Below, piece after piece: positions 35,769 through 44,881 of a stretch of 64,000 nt of DNA (position 1 is its first letter; each line of letters begins with the position of its first letter). The position numbers were made by a program, and so were the translations under genes. Source of the stretch: Paraburkholderia sp. BCC1886 (GTDB lineage: Bacteria; Pseudomonadota; Gammaproteobacteria; Burkholderiales; Burkholderiaceae); NCBI RefSeq assembly GCF_900996245.1, contig NZ_CAAJGK010000040.1, positions 62,001 to 126,000 on the forward strand. Reading direction: 5' to 3'. Below the pieces are notes generated by a model, which worked only from the letters and a program-made list of their open reading frames with translations, ran no database searches and was not told where the DNA came from.

Positions 35769-36986
35769 TCAATGGCCCGCATCGGCGACGCGGGTTTGCA
35801 CCGCGTCGGCAACGCCGGGTTCGTGTTCGGTGGCAGCCGGCACAGCCGGCGCGGGCGCTGTCGCGTGGGCCGCTTCGCGATGGCGCGGCTTGTCGGCCTG
35901 GCGGGCGGTGGAATCCTGTCTGGCTTCCACGATCTCGGGCGCGGCCTCCGGCGATGAGCGCTCGGGCGCTACGCCATTTGCCGGAGCGGCGGGTTTGTCG
36001 TGCTTTTCCGCGCGGTCGGCTTTCTCGACTTTCTCGCCCTTTTCGCCTTTCTCCTGGCTGTACTCGACGTGCGCGGCACGGATGACAGCCAACGGCGCGG
36101 GCGTGGCGGTGAGCGTCGGACGCTCAGCTGGGGAGCCTTCGGGCGCGGCCGCAGGCACCAGCCGGGGTTCGCCGCGCCCCGCTCCGCGTTCCTTGCGATC
36201 CGGACTGCGCAAATCGAGCGCCGCCTGAACGCCGGTCACGCCGGGGACGATTTCCGGCTCCGCTTTCGCTGCCCGTGCGCCCTTCGAGCGCTTGGATTTG
36301 GAGACGACCGCGGGAGCCGCCGCCATTACTTCATCAAGCGCCTTTTTAGCCGCGGCCTGCTCGGCTGCGCGCCGGCTCGCGCCAGAACCGGCGACTTTCA
36401 CGTCCAGCTTGGGCACCGTGCATTCGACTTCGAACTGCTGATTGTGCGCCGCACCATGGGTGGCCACGACGGTGTAGGTGGGCAGCGCGATCTTGTGACC
36501 TTGCAGATATTCCTGCAGCAGCGTCTTGGCGTCTTTGCCCAAGGTGCGCGGGTCGATGTGATCGAGAATCGGCACGTAGAGCCGTTTGACGACCGTCTGG
36601 GCGGCGTCGAATCCGCCGTCGAGGAATATTGCGCCCAGCACCGCTTCGAGCGTGTCGGCGAGGATCGACGGACGGCGGAAGCCGCCGCTGCGCAACTCGC
36701 CTTCGCCCAGCCGCAGACCTTCGGAGATATTCAGCGCCTGGGCGATTTCGTACAGTGACTGCTGCTTGACCAGATTGGCGCGGACGCGGGACAGATCGCC
36801 CTCGTCCAGTTTGCCGAACCGCTGGAACAAAAGCGCAGCCACCGCGCAATTCAGGACGGAGTCGCCGAGGAACTCGAGCCGTTCGTTATGCGTGGAACTG
36901 TGACTGCGGTGTGTTAAAGCCTGGCGCAGCAATTCCGCATTGCGAAATTCGTAGCGCAGACGGCTTTCCAACGGAGATAAGGGCAT
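35769..36986 (-). CDS. rnc: ribonuclease III with long C-terminal extension
   Basis: RNase III cuts double-stranded RNA in rRNA processing and mRNA regulation. The nuclease domain has the signature [12 protein letters not shown] with Glu38 and Asp42, and the second pair Asp111 and Glu114 in [19 protein letters not shown] dsRNA-binding domain follows at about residues 150-222 ([38 protein letters not shown]). The remaining 180 or so residues are low complexity and rich in Pro, Ala, Glu, Lys and Arg ([20 protein letters not shown]). E. coli RNase III has 226 residues; this one has 405. Confidence 0.95.
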   Translation of the reverse strand: MPLSPLESRLRYEFRNAELLRQALTHRSHSSTHNERLEFLGDSVLNCAVAALLFQRFGKLDEGDLSRVRANLVKQQSLYEIAQALNISEGLRLGEGELRSGGFRRPSILADTLEAVLGAIFLDGGFDAAQTVVKRLYVPILDHIDPRTLGKDAKTLLQEYLQGHKIALPTYTVVATHGAAHNQQFEVECTVPKLDVKVAGSGASRRAAEQAAAKKALDEVMAAAPAVVSKSKRSKGARAAKAEPEIVPGVTGVQAALDLRSPDRKERGAGRGEPRLVPAAAPEGSPAERPTLTATPAPLAVIRAAHVEYSQEKGEKGEKVEKADRAEKHDKPAAPANGVAPERSSPEAAPEIVEARQDSTARQADKPRHREAAHATAPAPAVPAATEHEPGVADAVQTRVADAGH

Positions 36987-37155
36987 GGGCAGAGTATAAC
37001 GCGGGCGCCCGCCCCGACGGAAAGGCCGGGCGGACAGCGAAAAAAGCGTGGTAATGCGCGGTTACCGCAGGTTCTTGAAGTGGCGTGGCAAGACGTTGCC
37101 TACGATGCGCGTGCGGGTCGGCGACCGGCTCGCGCATCGTGCAAAGCACGCGAAC

Positions 37156-38049
37156 CTAGTGGAACAGGCCGATGCGTTTCAGGCTGCTGAAGTTCATCCA
37201 GATAAAGAACGCGCGACCGACGATGTTCTGATCCGGCGCGAAGCCCCAGTAACGACTGTCCGCGCTGTTGTCGCGGTTATCGCCCATCATGAAGTAATTG
37301 CCCGGAGGCACCTTGCAGATCACGCCGCGCGCGTTGTACGTGCAGTTGTCGCGGTACGGATAATCTTCCGCGCCCACGATGAACGGCGGCACCGCAGGAT
37401 TGTTCAGAATCGCGTTCTTGCGTCCGTCCAGATCTTCTTCGAACTGCTTCGCGTAGCCGAGACGCTCTTCATCGAGATAGTCGGGCAGCGGCGTTTCGGC
37501 GACTGGCTTGCCGTTGATCGTCAACTGCTTGTCCTGATAAGCGACCGTGTCGCCCGGCAAGCCGATTACGCGCTTGATGTAGTCGACCGATTCGTCTTTC
37601 GGATAGCGGAACACCACGACGTCGCCGCGTTGCAGCGGACGGCCTTGCGTGACCTTCGTATTGACGATCGGCAAACGGATGCCGTAGTCGAATTTATTCA
37701 CGAGGATGAAGTCGCCGACCAGCAGCGTCGGCACCATCGAACCCGACGGAATCTTGAACGGCTCGACGATGAACGAGCGCACCACGAACACCACCAGAAT
37801 GACCGGAAAAAAGCTGGCCGAATATTCGAGCCACCACGGCTGACGCAGCTTGTCGTCACGCAGACGCGCACGCGTTTGTGCCGCGTTTTCGTCGGCGAAA
37901 CGCTCGCCGACGCGGACCTGCTGGCGGTCGAATTCGGCGACCGCGGCCTCAGCGGCGCGACGCCGTTGCGGCAGGAAAACCAGTTTGTCAGCCACCCACG
38001 CGACGCCCGTCAAAATGACGAGCACAAAAAGAATCAGCGCAAAATTCAT
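37156..38049 (-). CDS. lepB: signal peptidase I
   Basis: LepB removes signal peptides from exported preproteins at the outer face of the inner membrane. The 297-residue protein has two N-terminal membrane helices, the nucleophile Ser104 in FKIPSGSMVPTLL, the general base Lys159 in DYIKRVIGLPGD, and box E GNYFMMGDNRDNSADSRYWG. It follows lepA after 18 bases and precedes rnc after 169 bases. Confidence 0.98.
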   Translation of the reverse strand: MNFALILFVLVILTGVAWVADKLVFLPQRRRAAEAAVAEFDRQQVRVGERFADENAAQTRARLRDDKLRQPWWLEYSASFFPVILVVFVVRSFIVEPFKIPSGSMVPTLLVGDFILVNKFDYGIRLPIVNTKVTQGRPLQRGDVVVFRYPKDESVDYIKRVIGLPGDTVAYQDKQLTINGKPVAETPLPDYLDEERLGYAKQFEEDLDGRKNAILNNPAVPPFIVGAEDYPYRDNCTYNARGVICKVPPGNYFMMGDNRDNSADSRYWGFAPDQNIVGRAFFIWMNFSSLKRIGLFH

Positions 38050-38067
38050 AACGTTCCGTTGTTCGTC

Positions 38068-39861
38068 TTATTTGTCTTCGACACGCAAAATGGCGAGGAA
38101 AGCTTCCTGCGGAATCTCGACCGATCCCACCTGCTTCATCCGCTTCTTGCCTGCCTTCTGCTTTTCGAGCAGTTTCTTTTTCCGGCTAATGTCGCCGCCG
38201 TAGCATTTTGCCAGCACGTTCTTACGCAACGCTTTAATGTTCTCGCGCGCGATGATGTTCGCACCGATGGTCGCCTGGATGGCCACGTCGTACATTTGCC
38301 GCGGAATCAGTTCGCGCATTTTGGCCGCCACTTCGCGACCACGATACTGGCTTTGCGAACGGTGCACGATGACCGACAGTGCGTCGACCTTGTCGCCGTT
38401 GATCAGCATGTCGACCTTCACGACATCGGCCGCGCGATATTCCTTGAACTCGTAGTCCATCGACGCATAACCGCGCGACAGCGACTTCAGCCGGTCGAAG
38501 AAATCGAGCACCACTTCGCCCATTGGAATTTCGTAGGTGAGTTGCACCTGACGGCCGTGATACTGCATGTTGATCTGCACGCCGCGCTTTTGCGTACACA
38601 GCGTGATGACCGCACCGACGTAGTCCTGCGGCATGTACAGATTCACGGTGACGATCGGCTCGCGCACTTCCTCGATCTTCGACGGCTCGGGCATCTTGGC
38701 CGGATTCTCGACCATGATGATGGTGCCGTCGCGTTGCAGCACTTCGTACACCACGGTCGGCGCCGTGGTGATCAGGTCCATGTCGAACTCGCGCTCGAGA
38801 CGTTCCTGCACGATTTCCATGTGCAACAAACCCAGGAAGCCGCAGCGGAAACCGAAGCCGAGCGCTTGCGACACTTCCGGTTCGTACTGCAGCGACGCGT
38901 CGTTCAGCTTGAGTTTTTCGAGCGAGTCGCGCAACGCGTCGTACTGGTTGGCTTCGACCGGATAGAGACCGGCGAACACCTGCGGCTTCACTTCCTTGAA
39001 ACCCGGCAGCGGCTCGGCGGCCGCACGATTCACGTGCGTGACCGTGTCGCCCACTTTCGCCGCAGCCAGTTCCTTGATGCCGGCGATGATGAAACCCACC
39101 TGCCCGGCCGACAGCGATTCGAGATTCTTCGACTTCGGCGTGAACACGCCGATATGTTCGACCGGATACTGCGCGTCGGTCGCCATCATGCGAATTTTTT
39201 CTTTCGGACGCAGCGTGCCGTTGACGATACGCACCAGCATGACCACGCCGACGTAGTTGTCGAACCACGAGTCGATGATCAGCGCCTGCAACGGCGCGGC
39301 CGGGTCGCCCTTGGGCGGCGGCACTTTGGCGATCAGCGCTTCCAGCACGTCTTCCACGCCCAGGCCGGTTTTGGCGCTGCAATGCGTGGCGTCGGTCGCG
39401 TCGATGCCGATGACGTCTTCGATTTCGGTGATCGCGTTTTCCGGGTTTGCCGCCGGCAGGTCGATCTTGTTGAGCACCGGAATCACGTCGACCCCGAGCT
39501 CGATGGCCGTGTAGCAGTTGGCCACGGTTTGCGCTTCCACGCCCTGACTTGCGTCGACCACCAGCAGCGCGCCTTCGCACGCGGACAGCGAGCGGCTGAC
39601 TTCGTATGAGAAGTCGACGTGGCCCGGCGTGTCGATCATGTTCAGGTTGTAGATTTGCCCGTCACGGGCCTTGTACGTCAGTGCGGCGGTTTGTGCCTTG
39701 ATGGTGATGCCGCGCTCGCGTTCGAGATCCATCGAATCGAGCACTTGAGATTCCATCTCGCGGTCGGACAGGCCGCCGCAAATCTGGATGATGCGATCGG
39801 CGAGCGTCGACTTGCCATGGTCGATGTGCGCGATGATCGAGAAGTTACGAATATGATCCAT
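38068..39861 (-). CDS. lepA: elongation factor 4 (LepA)
   Basis: LepA is a ribosome-binding GTPase that assists translation and 30S biogenesis under stress. The 597-residue protein has G1 [10 protein letters not shown]3 [17 protein letters not shown]4 NKIDLP, and the C-terminal LepA-specific domain ending [20 protein letters not shown]. Length matches the family. A strong intrinsic terminator sits 17-53 bases upstream of its start, so expression depends on read-through or antitermination. Confidence 0.98.
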   Translation of the reverse strand: MDHIRNFSIIAHIDHGKSTLADRIIQICGGLSDREMESQVLDSMDLERERGITIKAQTAALTYKARDGQIYNLNMIDTPGHVDFSYEVSRSLSACEGALLVVDASQGVEAQTVANCYTAIELGVDVIPVLNKIDLPAANPENAITEIEDVIGIDATDATHCSAKTGLGVEDVLEALIAKVPPPKGDPAAPLQALIIDSWFDNYVGVVMLVRIVNGTLRPKEKIRMMATDAQYPVEHIGVFTPKSKNLESLSAGQVGFIIAGIKELAAAKVGDTVTHVNRAAAEPLPGFKEVKPQVFAGLYPVEANQYDALRDSLEKLKLNDASLQYEPEVSQALGFGFRCGFLGLLHMEIVQERLEREFDMDLITTAPTVVYEVLQRDGTIIMVENPAKMPEPSKIEEVREPIVTVNLYMPQDYVGAVITLCTQKRGVQINMQYHGRQVQLTYEIPMGEVVLDFFDRLKSLSRGYASMDYEFKEYRAADVVKVDMLINGDKVDALSVIVHRSQSQYRGREVAAKMRELIPRQMYDVAIQATIGANIIARENIKALRKNVLAKCYGGDISRKKKLLEKQKAGKKRMKQVGSVEIPQEAFLAILRVEDK

Positions 39862-39877
39862 TCAGTGCCGATCAAGC

Positions 39878-39914
39878 AAAAAAGGCGCGCTCGGACAATA
39901 GCGGAGCACGCCTT
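39878..39914 (-). terminator. intrinsic terminator directly upstream of lepA
   Basis: On the minus strand AAGGCGTGCTC pairs with GAGCGCGCCTT (one U-G pair in RNA) around an 11-base loop and runs into TTTT. It ends only 17 bases before the lepA ATG. It should end the rpoE-rseA-rseB-mucD-glutaredoxin transcript or act as an attenuator for lepA. Confidence 0.8.
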
Positions 39915-40077
39915 GTAAGTAGGTGAAAAACCTGACTATTTTAGCCGAAAAGGCTGTCGCCCGGCGCATCTTGCGAGGTCGGGACGGAAAAGACGGCTCG
40001 GGAGAAGCGTGAAACGGTGAGTGAGGCGGTGTCCGAGGCGGTGTCGCGCGCGGCGTATTGGTCCGCGGCTTGCGGCC

Positions 40078-40335
40078 TCAAAGTGGCGCAGCCGACCGCG
40101 CCATGAGTGCGGCACGGACCCCGGCCGCGTCGAGGTGATAGTGGCACAGTTCGACGCCATCGCAGACCAGAACCGGCACCCAATCGTTATAGCGAGCTTC
40201 CAGTTGCGGATCGGCGTCGATATCGACGATGTCGACCTGGACGCCGAACTCGGCCAGCAACGGCTCGAGCGCGGCGCGCATGTCGTCGCACAGGTGGCAC
40301 CACGCGCGCCCGTAGAGCGTGAGCGGCGCCGCCAT
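40078..40335 (-). CDS. glutaredoxin-family (DUF836-like) thiol protein
   Basis: This small thioredoxin-fold protein starts MAAPLTLYGRAWCHLCDDMR with the redox pair CHLC, followed by VDIVDIDADPQLEARYNDWV and PVLVCDGVELCHYHLD with the cis-Pro. From ATG 40335 it has 85 residues; an in-frame GTG at 40347 would add four. The C-x-x-C with Leu-Cys matches the DUF836 group, whose substrates are not established. It sits directly after mucD and is probably co-transcribed with it, ahead of the terminator before lepA. Confidence 0.85.
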   Translation of the reverse strand: MAAPLTLYGRAWCHLCDDMRAALEPLLAEFGVQVDIVDIDADPQLEARYNDWVPVLVCDGVELCHYHLDAAGVRAALMARSAAPL

Positions 40336-40350
40336 GCGATTGTCCACGGA

Positions 40351-41880
40351 CTACTTCGCGCTGCCGCCGCGCGGCCGCACCGGCACGAACTGGGTGTTCT
40401 CGCCGCGACGCACGAGCAGCGCCACCATCTTTTGCGGATCGAGGTGCGAAGTCAGTTCGTCGAACTGCTTCGCGCTCGTGATGTCGGTGTCGCCCACGCG
40501 CAGCACGATATCGCCCTTCTGCAAGCCCACGCGAGCGGCCGGTCCATCTGCGGCGTCGATCTGCACGCCGTTGTGGAGTTTCAGCGCTTTCATCTGGTCG
40601 GCGGAGATATCGCTGACGGCCAGACCGAGCACGTTCGTAGCGCGCTGCTTAGGCGGCTGCGGCTTCTTCTGATCGGTCTTCGCGGCCTTGTCCGGTTGCA
40701 TCTCGGCGATCGTAACCGGCAGGTCGCGCGTCTGACCCTTGCGCCAGATCGTGATGGTCGACTTCGTGCCCGGCTTGGTGTCGCCGACCATACGCGGCAG
40801 GTCTGTCGCGGTATCGACGGAATGGCCGTTGAACTTGAGGATGATGTCGCCCGGCTGCACACCGGCCTTGTCCGCCGGACCGCCTAGCTCGACGCTGCTG
40901 ACCAGCGCCCCTTGCGCTTTCGGCAAGCCGAGCGAGTCGGCCACGTCTTTGGTTACTTCGCCGATTGCAACGGCAATGCGACCACGCGTGACTTTACCCG
41001 TGCTCTTCAACTGATCGGCCACGCGCATCGCTTCGTCGATCGGGATCGCGAACGAAATGCCCATGAAGCCGCCAGTCCGGCTATAGATCTGCGAATTGAT
41101 GCCGATCACTTCGCCTTGCATGTTGATGAGCGGACCGCCCGAATTGCCGGGATTGACCGCCACGTCGGTCTGGATGAACGGCAGGTAGTCACCCGTGTCG
41201 CGCCCCTTGGCGCTGACGATGCCGGCCGTGACCGTATTCTCGAGACCGAACGGCGAGCCGATCGCGACCACCCATTCGCCGACCCGCACCTTGTTCGAAT
41301 CGCCGATGGTGATGATGGGCAGGTTCGCCGCGCTGATCTTGACCACGGCCACGTCGGTGCGGTCGTCCACGCCGACCAGTTTGGCCTTGAACTCGCGCTT
41401 GTCGGTGAGCGTGACGTAGATGGTGTCGGCGTCGTCGACCACGTGCGCGTTGGTCATCACGTAGCCGTCCGCGGACAGGATGAAGCCCGAGCCCACCCCG
41501 CTGCTGGTTTCCGAATCGCTGTTGTCCGGCGAGTCCGGACTGCTGCCTCCGCTGCCGCTGCCGCTGTTATCGCCGTTGTCGCCGCCGTGCGGCGAACCCG
41601 GGGATTGCGGCGACTGCGGCAACGGAATACCGAAGAAACGCCGGAAAAACTCCGACATATCCCCGTCGTCCATGCCGGGCGGCAAGCCTCCGCGAGCACC
41701 GCTATTCGAAACGCGCGTAGTCGTGCGAATGTTGACGACTGCCGGGCCGACCTTGTCGACCAGGTCGGTGAAGTCGGGCAGATTGGCGGCCGGGGCCGCC
41801 GATGCCGTATGCGGTACGAGCGGCAAACACGCCGCTACTACCGCGGCCGCGAGGAATTTGCGTACCGAGAAAGTCGTCAT
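40351..41880 (-). CDS. mucD: periplasmic serine protease of the DegP/MucD family
   Basis: This Do-type protease degrades misfolded envelope proteins and dampens sigma-E signalling. The 509-residue precursor has a signal peptide (to about TASAAPA), a trypsin-like domain with His146 (NAHVV), Asp176 (TDVAVVKI) and Ser247 (NPGNSGGPL), and two PDZ domains (near GALVSSVELGGPADKAGVQP and IDAADGPAARVGLQ). A Gly/Ser/Asp-rich loop of about 45 residues lies before the His. It follows rseB by 36 bases, the rpoE-rseA-rseB-mucD order. Confidence 0.95.
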   Translation of the reverse strand: MTTFSVRKFLAAAVVAACLPLVPHTASAAPAANLPDFTDLVDKVGPAVVNIRTTTRVSNSGARGGLPPGMDDGDMSEFFRRFFGIPLPQSPQSPGSPHGGDNGDNSGSGSGGSSPDSPDNSDSETSSGVGSGFILSADGYVMTNAHVVDDADTIYVTLTDKREFKAKLVGVDDRTDVAVVKISAANLPIITIGDSNKVRVGEWVVAIGSPFGLENTVTAGIVSAKGRDTGDYLPFIQTDVAVNPGNSGGPLINMQGEVIGINSQIYSRTGGFMGISFAIPIDEAMRVADQLKSTGKVTRGRIAVAIGEVTKDVADSLGLPKAQGALVSSVELGGPADKAGVQPGDIILKFNGHSVDTATDLPRMVGDTKPGTKSTITIWRKGQTRDLPVTIAEMQPDKAAKTDQKKPQPPKQRATNVLGLAVSDISADQMKALKLHNGVQIDAADGPAARVGLQKGDIVLRVGDTDITSAKQFDELTSHLDPQKMVALLVRRGENTQFVPVRPRGGSAK

Positions 41881-41916
41881 ATCGTAGCAAGCCGAGGGAT
41901 TCAGGAGTCGGGGGGA

Positions 41917-42960
41917 TTACTTGGGCGCTTTGTATTCTATGGCAGACAGAAACTGCTGCAGTGTGTCCTGGGGCACTTCTCCCAGCACAGTAATCCAGAA
42001 GTCGCCGCGCCGCTTGACCAGCACGTGCGTTGCGCCGCTGCTGCCGGCGCCTTCCTTGCGCGTATTGTTCTCGACGGGTTCGACGAACACGGAAATGGCC
42101 GCGAGGCCATCGGAGAATACCGCCTGGTCGACCGGAATGGTGGGCTGACCCGCATCGCGTGCGGCCATTGGCCGGCGCAACTCGCGAATCTTGCGGAAGC
42201 CCGGCACGGTCGGCGTGATCTGCCAGCCCTGCGCGGCCATGTCGACCGGCTCGACGGGCGGGCGAACGACGGTCCAGCCCGTCAGATTGCGGATGCCATT
42301 GGCAATCGCAGCCTTGTCGCCCGGCACGCCGATGCTGACTTGCGAAAACGACAACTGTTCGAGCACCTGGCCGCTGGCGTCGAGCGTCTGGGCTCGCAGC
42401 AGCAGGCCGGTCTTCTTGTCCGCCCACAGTTTGTAAGCGTAACGGTACGCGTCTTTCGGATCGAGTTCGATGACCTGACTGTCGACACCCGCCACGCGGT
42501 CGTTGCCGAGCAGCTTCGGCTCGTAGACCGACAGCACCTGCTCGCCGCTGACTGCCAGCAAGGCCGGGAACGAGTCTTTGTTCTGCCGCTTCTCGACCAC
42601 GCACAGATGCCGCTCCGGCACGAACGTGTAGAGGTCGTCGTTATGACGAAGCATTTTGCGCGGCTTGCCGTCGAGACTTTCGAGTTGCTCGAACTCGCCG
42701 TCCGAACGGGTCGCGTAATGGGAGATACGCGACGTCTGCACGAAATTGCCGCGCTGATAAACGAACGCACCCTCGTAATTCTGCTGCTGGGCAGCCTGAT
42801 GGATGCGATCGAGCAGATCCGCAGCCGTGCGACGGGCCACGAGCGGATCGTCTGTTTGTGCAAAAACCCGCGGTGTTGCGGACAACAATACGGCTGCGCA
42901 GAACAGGAATGCCGGCAGCCGCCCCCAGATAGTCGTTATATTCAACCGCGGAGTCTGCAT
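41917..42960 (-). CDS. rseB: sigma-E regulatory protein RseB/MucB
   Basis: RseB binds the periplasmic part of the anti-sigma factor RseA and shields it from proteolysis until mislocalised lipoproteins or LPS intermediates release it. The 347-residue precursor has a signal peptide ending near LLSATPRVFAQ, a LolA-like N-terminal domain (QQQNYEGAFVYQRGNFVQTS, HLCVVEKRQNKDSF) and a C-terminal MucB domain with VFSDGLAAISVFVEP. ATG at 42960 is preferred to TTG at 42963. The rseA stop is four bases upstream. Confidence 0.94.
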   Translation of the reverse strand: MQTPRLNITTIWGRLPAFLFCAAVLLSATPRVFAQTDDPLVARRTAADLLDRIHQAAQQQNYEGAFVYQRGNFVQTSRISHYATRSDGEFEQLESLDGKPRKMLRHNDDLYTFVPERHLCVVEKRQNKDSFPALLAVSGEQVLSVYEPKLLGNDRVAGVDSQVIELDPKDAYRYAYKLWADKKTGLLLRAQTLDASGQVLEQLSFSQVSIGVPGDKAAIANGIRNLTGWTVVRPPVEPVDMAAQGWQITPTVPGFRKIRELRRPMAARDAGQPTIPVDQAVFSDGLAAISVFVEPVENNTRKEGAGSSGATHVLVKRRGDFWITVLGEVPQDTLQQFLSAIEYKAPK

Positions 42961-42964
42961 CAAA

Positions 42965-43606
42965 CTATTGGCCTTGCGTAGAGACGGCGGCAGCGCGAAT
43001 CAGCGGCATGGAACCCGGCATGACCGGCTGTTGCGCGAATTGCTGATGAGCTTCCAGATACTGGTCGAGACTGGCGTCGCGGATGATATTGGCGTCTTGC
43101 GCGACCGGCTGGACCGACGCGGCCGGCATCGAAGCCATGGCCACGCGCTGCAGGGAATCGCCATGCGACTGGACCGATGCGACCTGTGGCATACCCGGCA
43201 CGCCTTGTAGCTGAGGGACGACGATCCAGGTGAGCGTGGCCGCAGCCGCTGCCACCGCAAAGGCCGGCACGACACGCTTGCGCAAACCCAGCAGGCGACG
43301 TGCAGCCGGCACGGCCGCGGGCGCCAGCAGATGCGGCTCGGCGTCCAGACGCGCGGTGAAACCGCTGAGGAAGGCGCTACTGGCTGCGGGGCTGATCGCG
43401 AGATCGTCGGAACGCAGCGCGTCGCCGATCAGGTGATAACTGGACCAGGATGCACGGCTCTCATCGTCCAGCCCGGAAAAAAACGTGTTGAGATTCAGAT
43501 GCTCTTCGCCGAACAGTTCACCGTCGACGAAAGCGGAAAGACGCTCGCCGCGCGAGCTGGCTTGCGATTGTTGAGTGTGTTGCGACTGCACCGAGACCGA
43601 CCCCAT
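42965..43606 (-). CDS. rseA: anti-sigma-E factor RseA/MucA
   Basis: RseA holds sigma-E inactive at the inner membrane until it is degraded in envelope stress. The 213-residue protein has the N-terminal sigma-binding domain (GERLSAFVDGELFGEEHLNL and SWSSYHLIGDALRSDDLAI), a single membrane helix near VVPAFAVAAAAATLTWIVVP, and a periplasmic domain containing QYLEAHQQFAQ. ATG 43606 is chosen because GGGGAG sits six bases upstream; two upstream Met codons in frame lack that. rpoE lies 83 bases upstream. Confidence 0.93.
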   Translation of the reverse strand: MGSVSVQSQHTQQSQASSRGERLSAFVDGELFGEEHLNLNTFFSGLDDESRASWSSYHLIGDALRSDDLAISPAASSAFLSGFTARLDAEPHLLAPAAVPAARRLLGLRKRVVPAFAVAAAAATLTWIVVPQLQGVPGMPQVASVQSHGDSLQRVAMASMPAASVQPVAQDANIIRDASLDQYLEAHQQFAQQPVMPGSMPLIRAAAVSTQGQ

Positions 43607-43689
43607 GATGCTCCCCATCTTACGAATACCCCGTAGTGACACCACTAATCCAGATATTGCACCCGTGCCCCAACTGGCCGGCTGGTGGT

Positions 43690-44289
43690 TTACCAGCGCT
43701 TGCCTTCGGGTGTGTCAAGCAACGGACGCAATTTTGCCGCAATGGCTTCGCGAGCGCGGAAAATTCGTGATCTGACCGTGCCGATTGGGCAGCCCATCAT
43801 CTCAGCGATTTCCTCGTAACTCAAACCTTCAATTTCACGAAGAGTAATGGCGGTGCGCAACTCTTCCGGTAAAACCGCCATCGCAGCATTGACCGTCTCG
43901 GCGATCTGCTTGCTCATCAACATCGACTCAGGCGTGTTGATATCCCTTAGTTGGTCGGCGTCCGAGAAAGTTTCAGCTTCTTCAGCATCTGCTTCGGTCG
44001 AAGTGGGTGCGCGCCGCCCCTGGGTCGCAAGGTAGTTCTTCGCGGTGTTGACCGCAATCCGGTACAACCACGTATAAAACGCCGATTCGCCGCGAAATTG
44101 CGGCAACGCCCGATAAGCCTTGATAAAAGCATCCTGAGCGACGTCTTCCACTTCGGCGGGGTCCCTGACGAGACGCGAGATCAGCCGGAGAATCTTGCGG
44201 TGGTATTTGGAGACCAGAAGCTCGAAAGCGGCCTTGTCGCCCTTCTGGACGCGCTCGACCAGCACCTGATCAATTTCTTTTTCACTCAC
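43690..44289 (-). CDS. rpoE: RNA polymerase sigma-E factor
   Basis: This ECF sigma factor directs the envelope-stress response. The 199-residue protein shows region 2 (KYHRKILRLISRLVRDPAEV, DVAQDAFIKAYRALPQF) and region 4 (LPEELRTAITLREIEGLSYE, EIAEMMGCPIGTVRSRIFRA). The start codon is GTG at 44289. It is followed by rseA, rseB and mucD in one direction, and a cluster of GTTAC motifs lies about 70-100 bases upstream. Confidence 0.97.
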   Translation of the reverse strand: MSEKEIDQVLVERVQKGDKAAFELLVSKYHRKILRLISRLVRDPAEVEDVAQDAFIKAYRALPQFRGESAFYTWLYRIAVNTAKNYLATQGRRAPTSTEADAEEAETFSDADQLRDINTPESMLMSKQIAETVNAAMAVLPEELRTAITLREIEGLSYEEIAEMMGCPIGTVRSRIFRAREAIAAKLRPLLDTPEGKRW

Positions 44290-44357
44290 CTGATAAATCC
44301 GTTAACTATAGGGGCGCATGGCGGGGGACCATTGTAGCGTCCCTATCAATTTGGGAC

Positions 44358-44393
44358 GTTACTCAGGTAACAGCGGTTACAGTCGTTACAGTC
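44358..44393. promoter_or_regulatory. GTTAC motif cluster upstream of rpoE
   Basis: An inverted pair GTTAC-TCAG-GTAAC (44358-44371) is followed by two direct copies GTTACAGTC (44376-44384 and 44385-44393). The cluster lies between the end of the YgfX-like gene and rpoE, where an operator for the rpoE promoter would be expected. Function is inferred from position only. Confidence 0.5.
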
Positions 44394-44877
44394 AGGCGCC
44401 GGAGGCCCGTCGGCCTTGCACGGCCAGCCTGCGGAACGCTTCGGCGGGCAATGCGTCGGCAGCCAGCACGAGGGTGCGCGTGCGACCCGGGCTTTGGGTT
44501 AGCGCAAGGATCAGAAGACGGCCGCTCCACTGCGAACAGCCCGCAATCGCGCCATGTGCCTGCAAGCGGCCATCACTATCCCAGATGGACACGCCCTCGG
44601 CGCCGATCTTCAACTCGACGGGCGCCGCGCTTTCGTAGCGGGCCGCAGAGATAAGCAGCACCGCGACACCCGCGAGCGTCAACGGTACTGCCTGCCTTGC
44701 GCCCAGATGAGCCGCGCAGCAGGTGAACAGAGCCCACGCGGCAGTCAGGATCAAAAACGCCAGCGCAAAACGAAGCGCGACGGAACGCCGCAACGGGATT
44801 CGTTGCGGCGTTCCGTCGGAGAAAACCGGAGCGGGGGAAACCGCCGGATGACCCGGCGGCGTCGACTGAAACGTCAA
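44392..44877 (-). CDS. YgfX-like membrane protein
   Basis: This is a 161-residue protein with two hydrophobic helices (SVALRFALAFLILTAAWALF and PLTLAGVAVLLISAARY) followed by a small soluble domain containing ELKIGAEGVSIWDSDGRLQA. The shape and the place between fabF and rpoE fit the YgfX family, but the match is by layout more than by a decisive motif. The TrpPhe/Ser segment GCSQWSGRLLIL is a further similarity to that family. It lies four bases after fabF, so the two are coupled. Confidence 0.6.
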   Translation of the reverse strand: MTFQSTPPGHPAVSPAPVFSDGTPQRIPLRRSVALRFALAFLILTAAWALFTCCAAHLGARQAVPLTLAGVAVLLISAARYESAAPVELKIGAEGVSIWDSDGRLQAHGAIAGCSQWSGRLLILALTQSPGRTRTLVLAADALPAEAFRRLAVQGRRASGA

Positions 44878-44881
44878 GCGG

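Noticed and set aside
37048..39609. An 853-residue plus-strand frame opposite lepB and lepA
   Set aside because: It lies wholly antisense to two strongly conserved genes and has the His/Arg-rich composition typical of such shadows.
40336..41880. Possible fusion of mucD with the glutaredoxin-like gene
   Set aside because: A TAG stop at 40351-40353 ends mucD before the next start, so they are separate genes.
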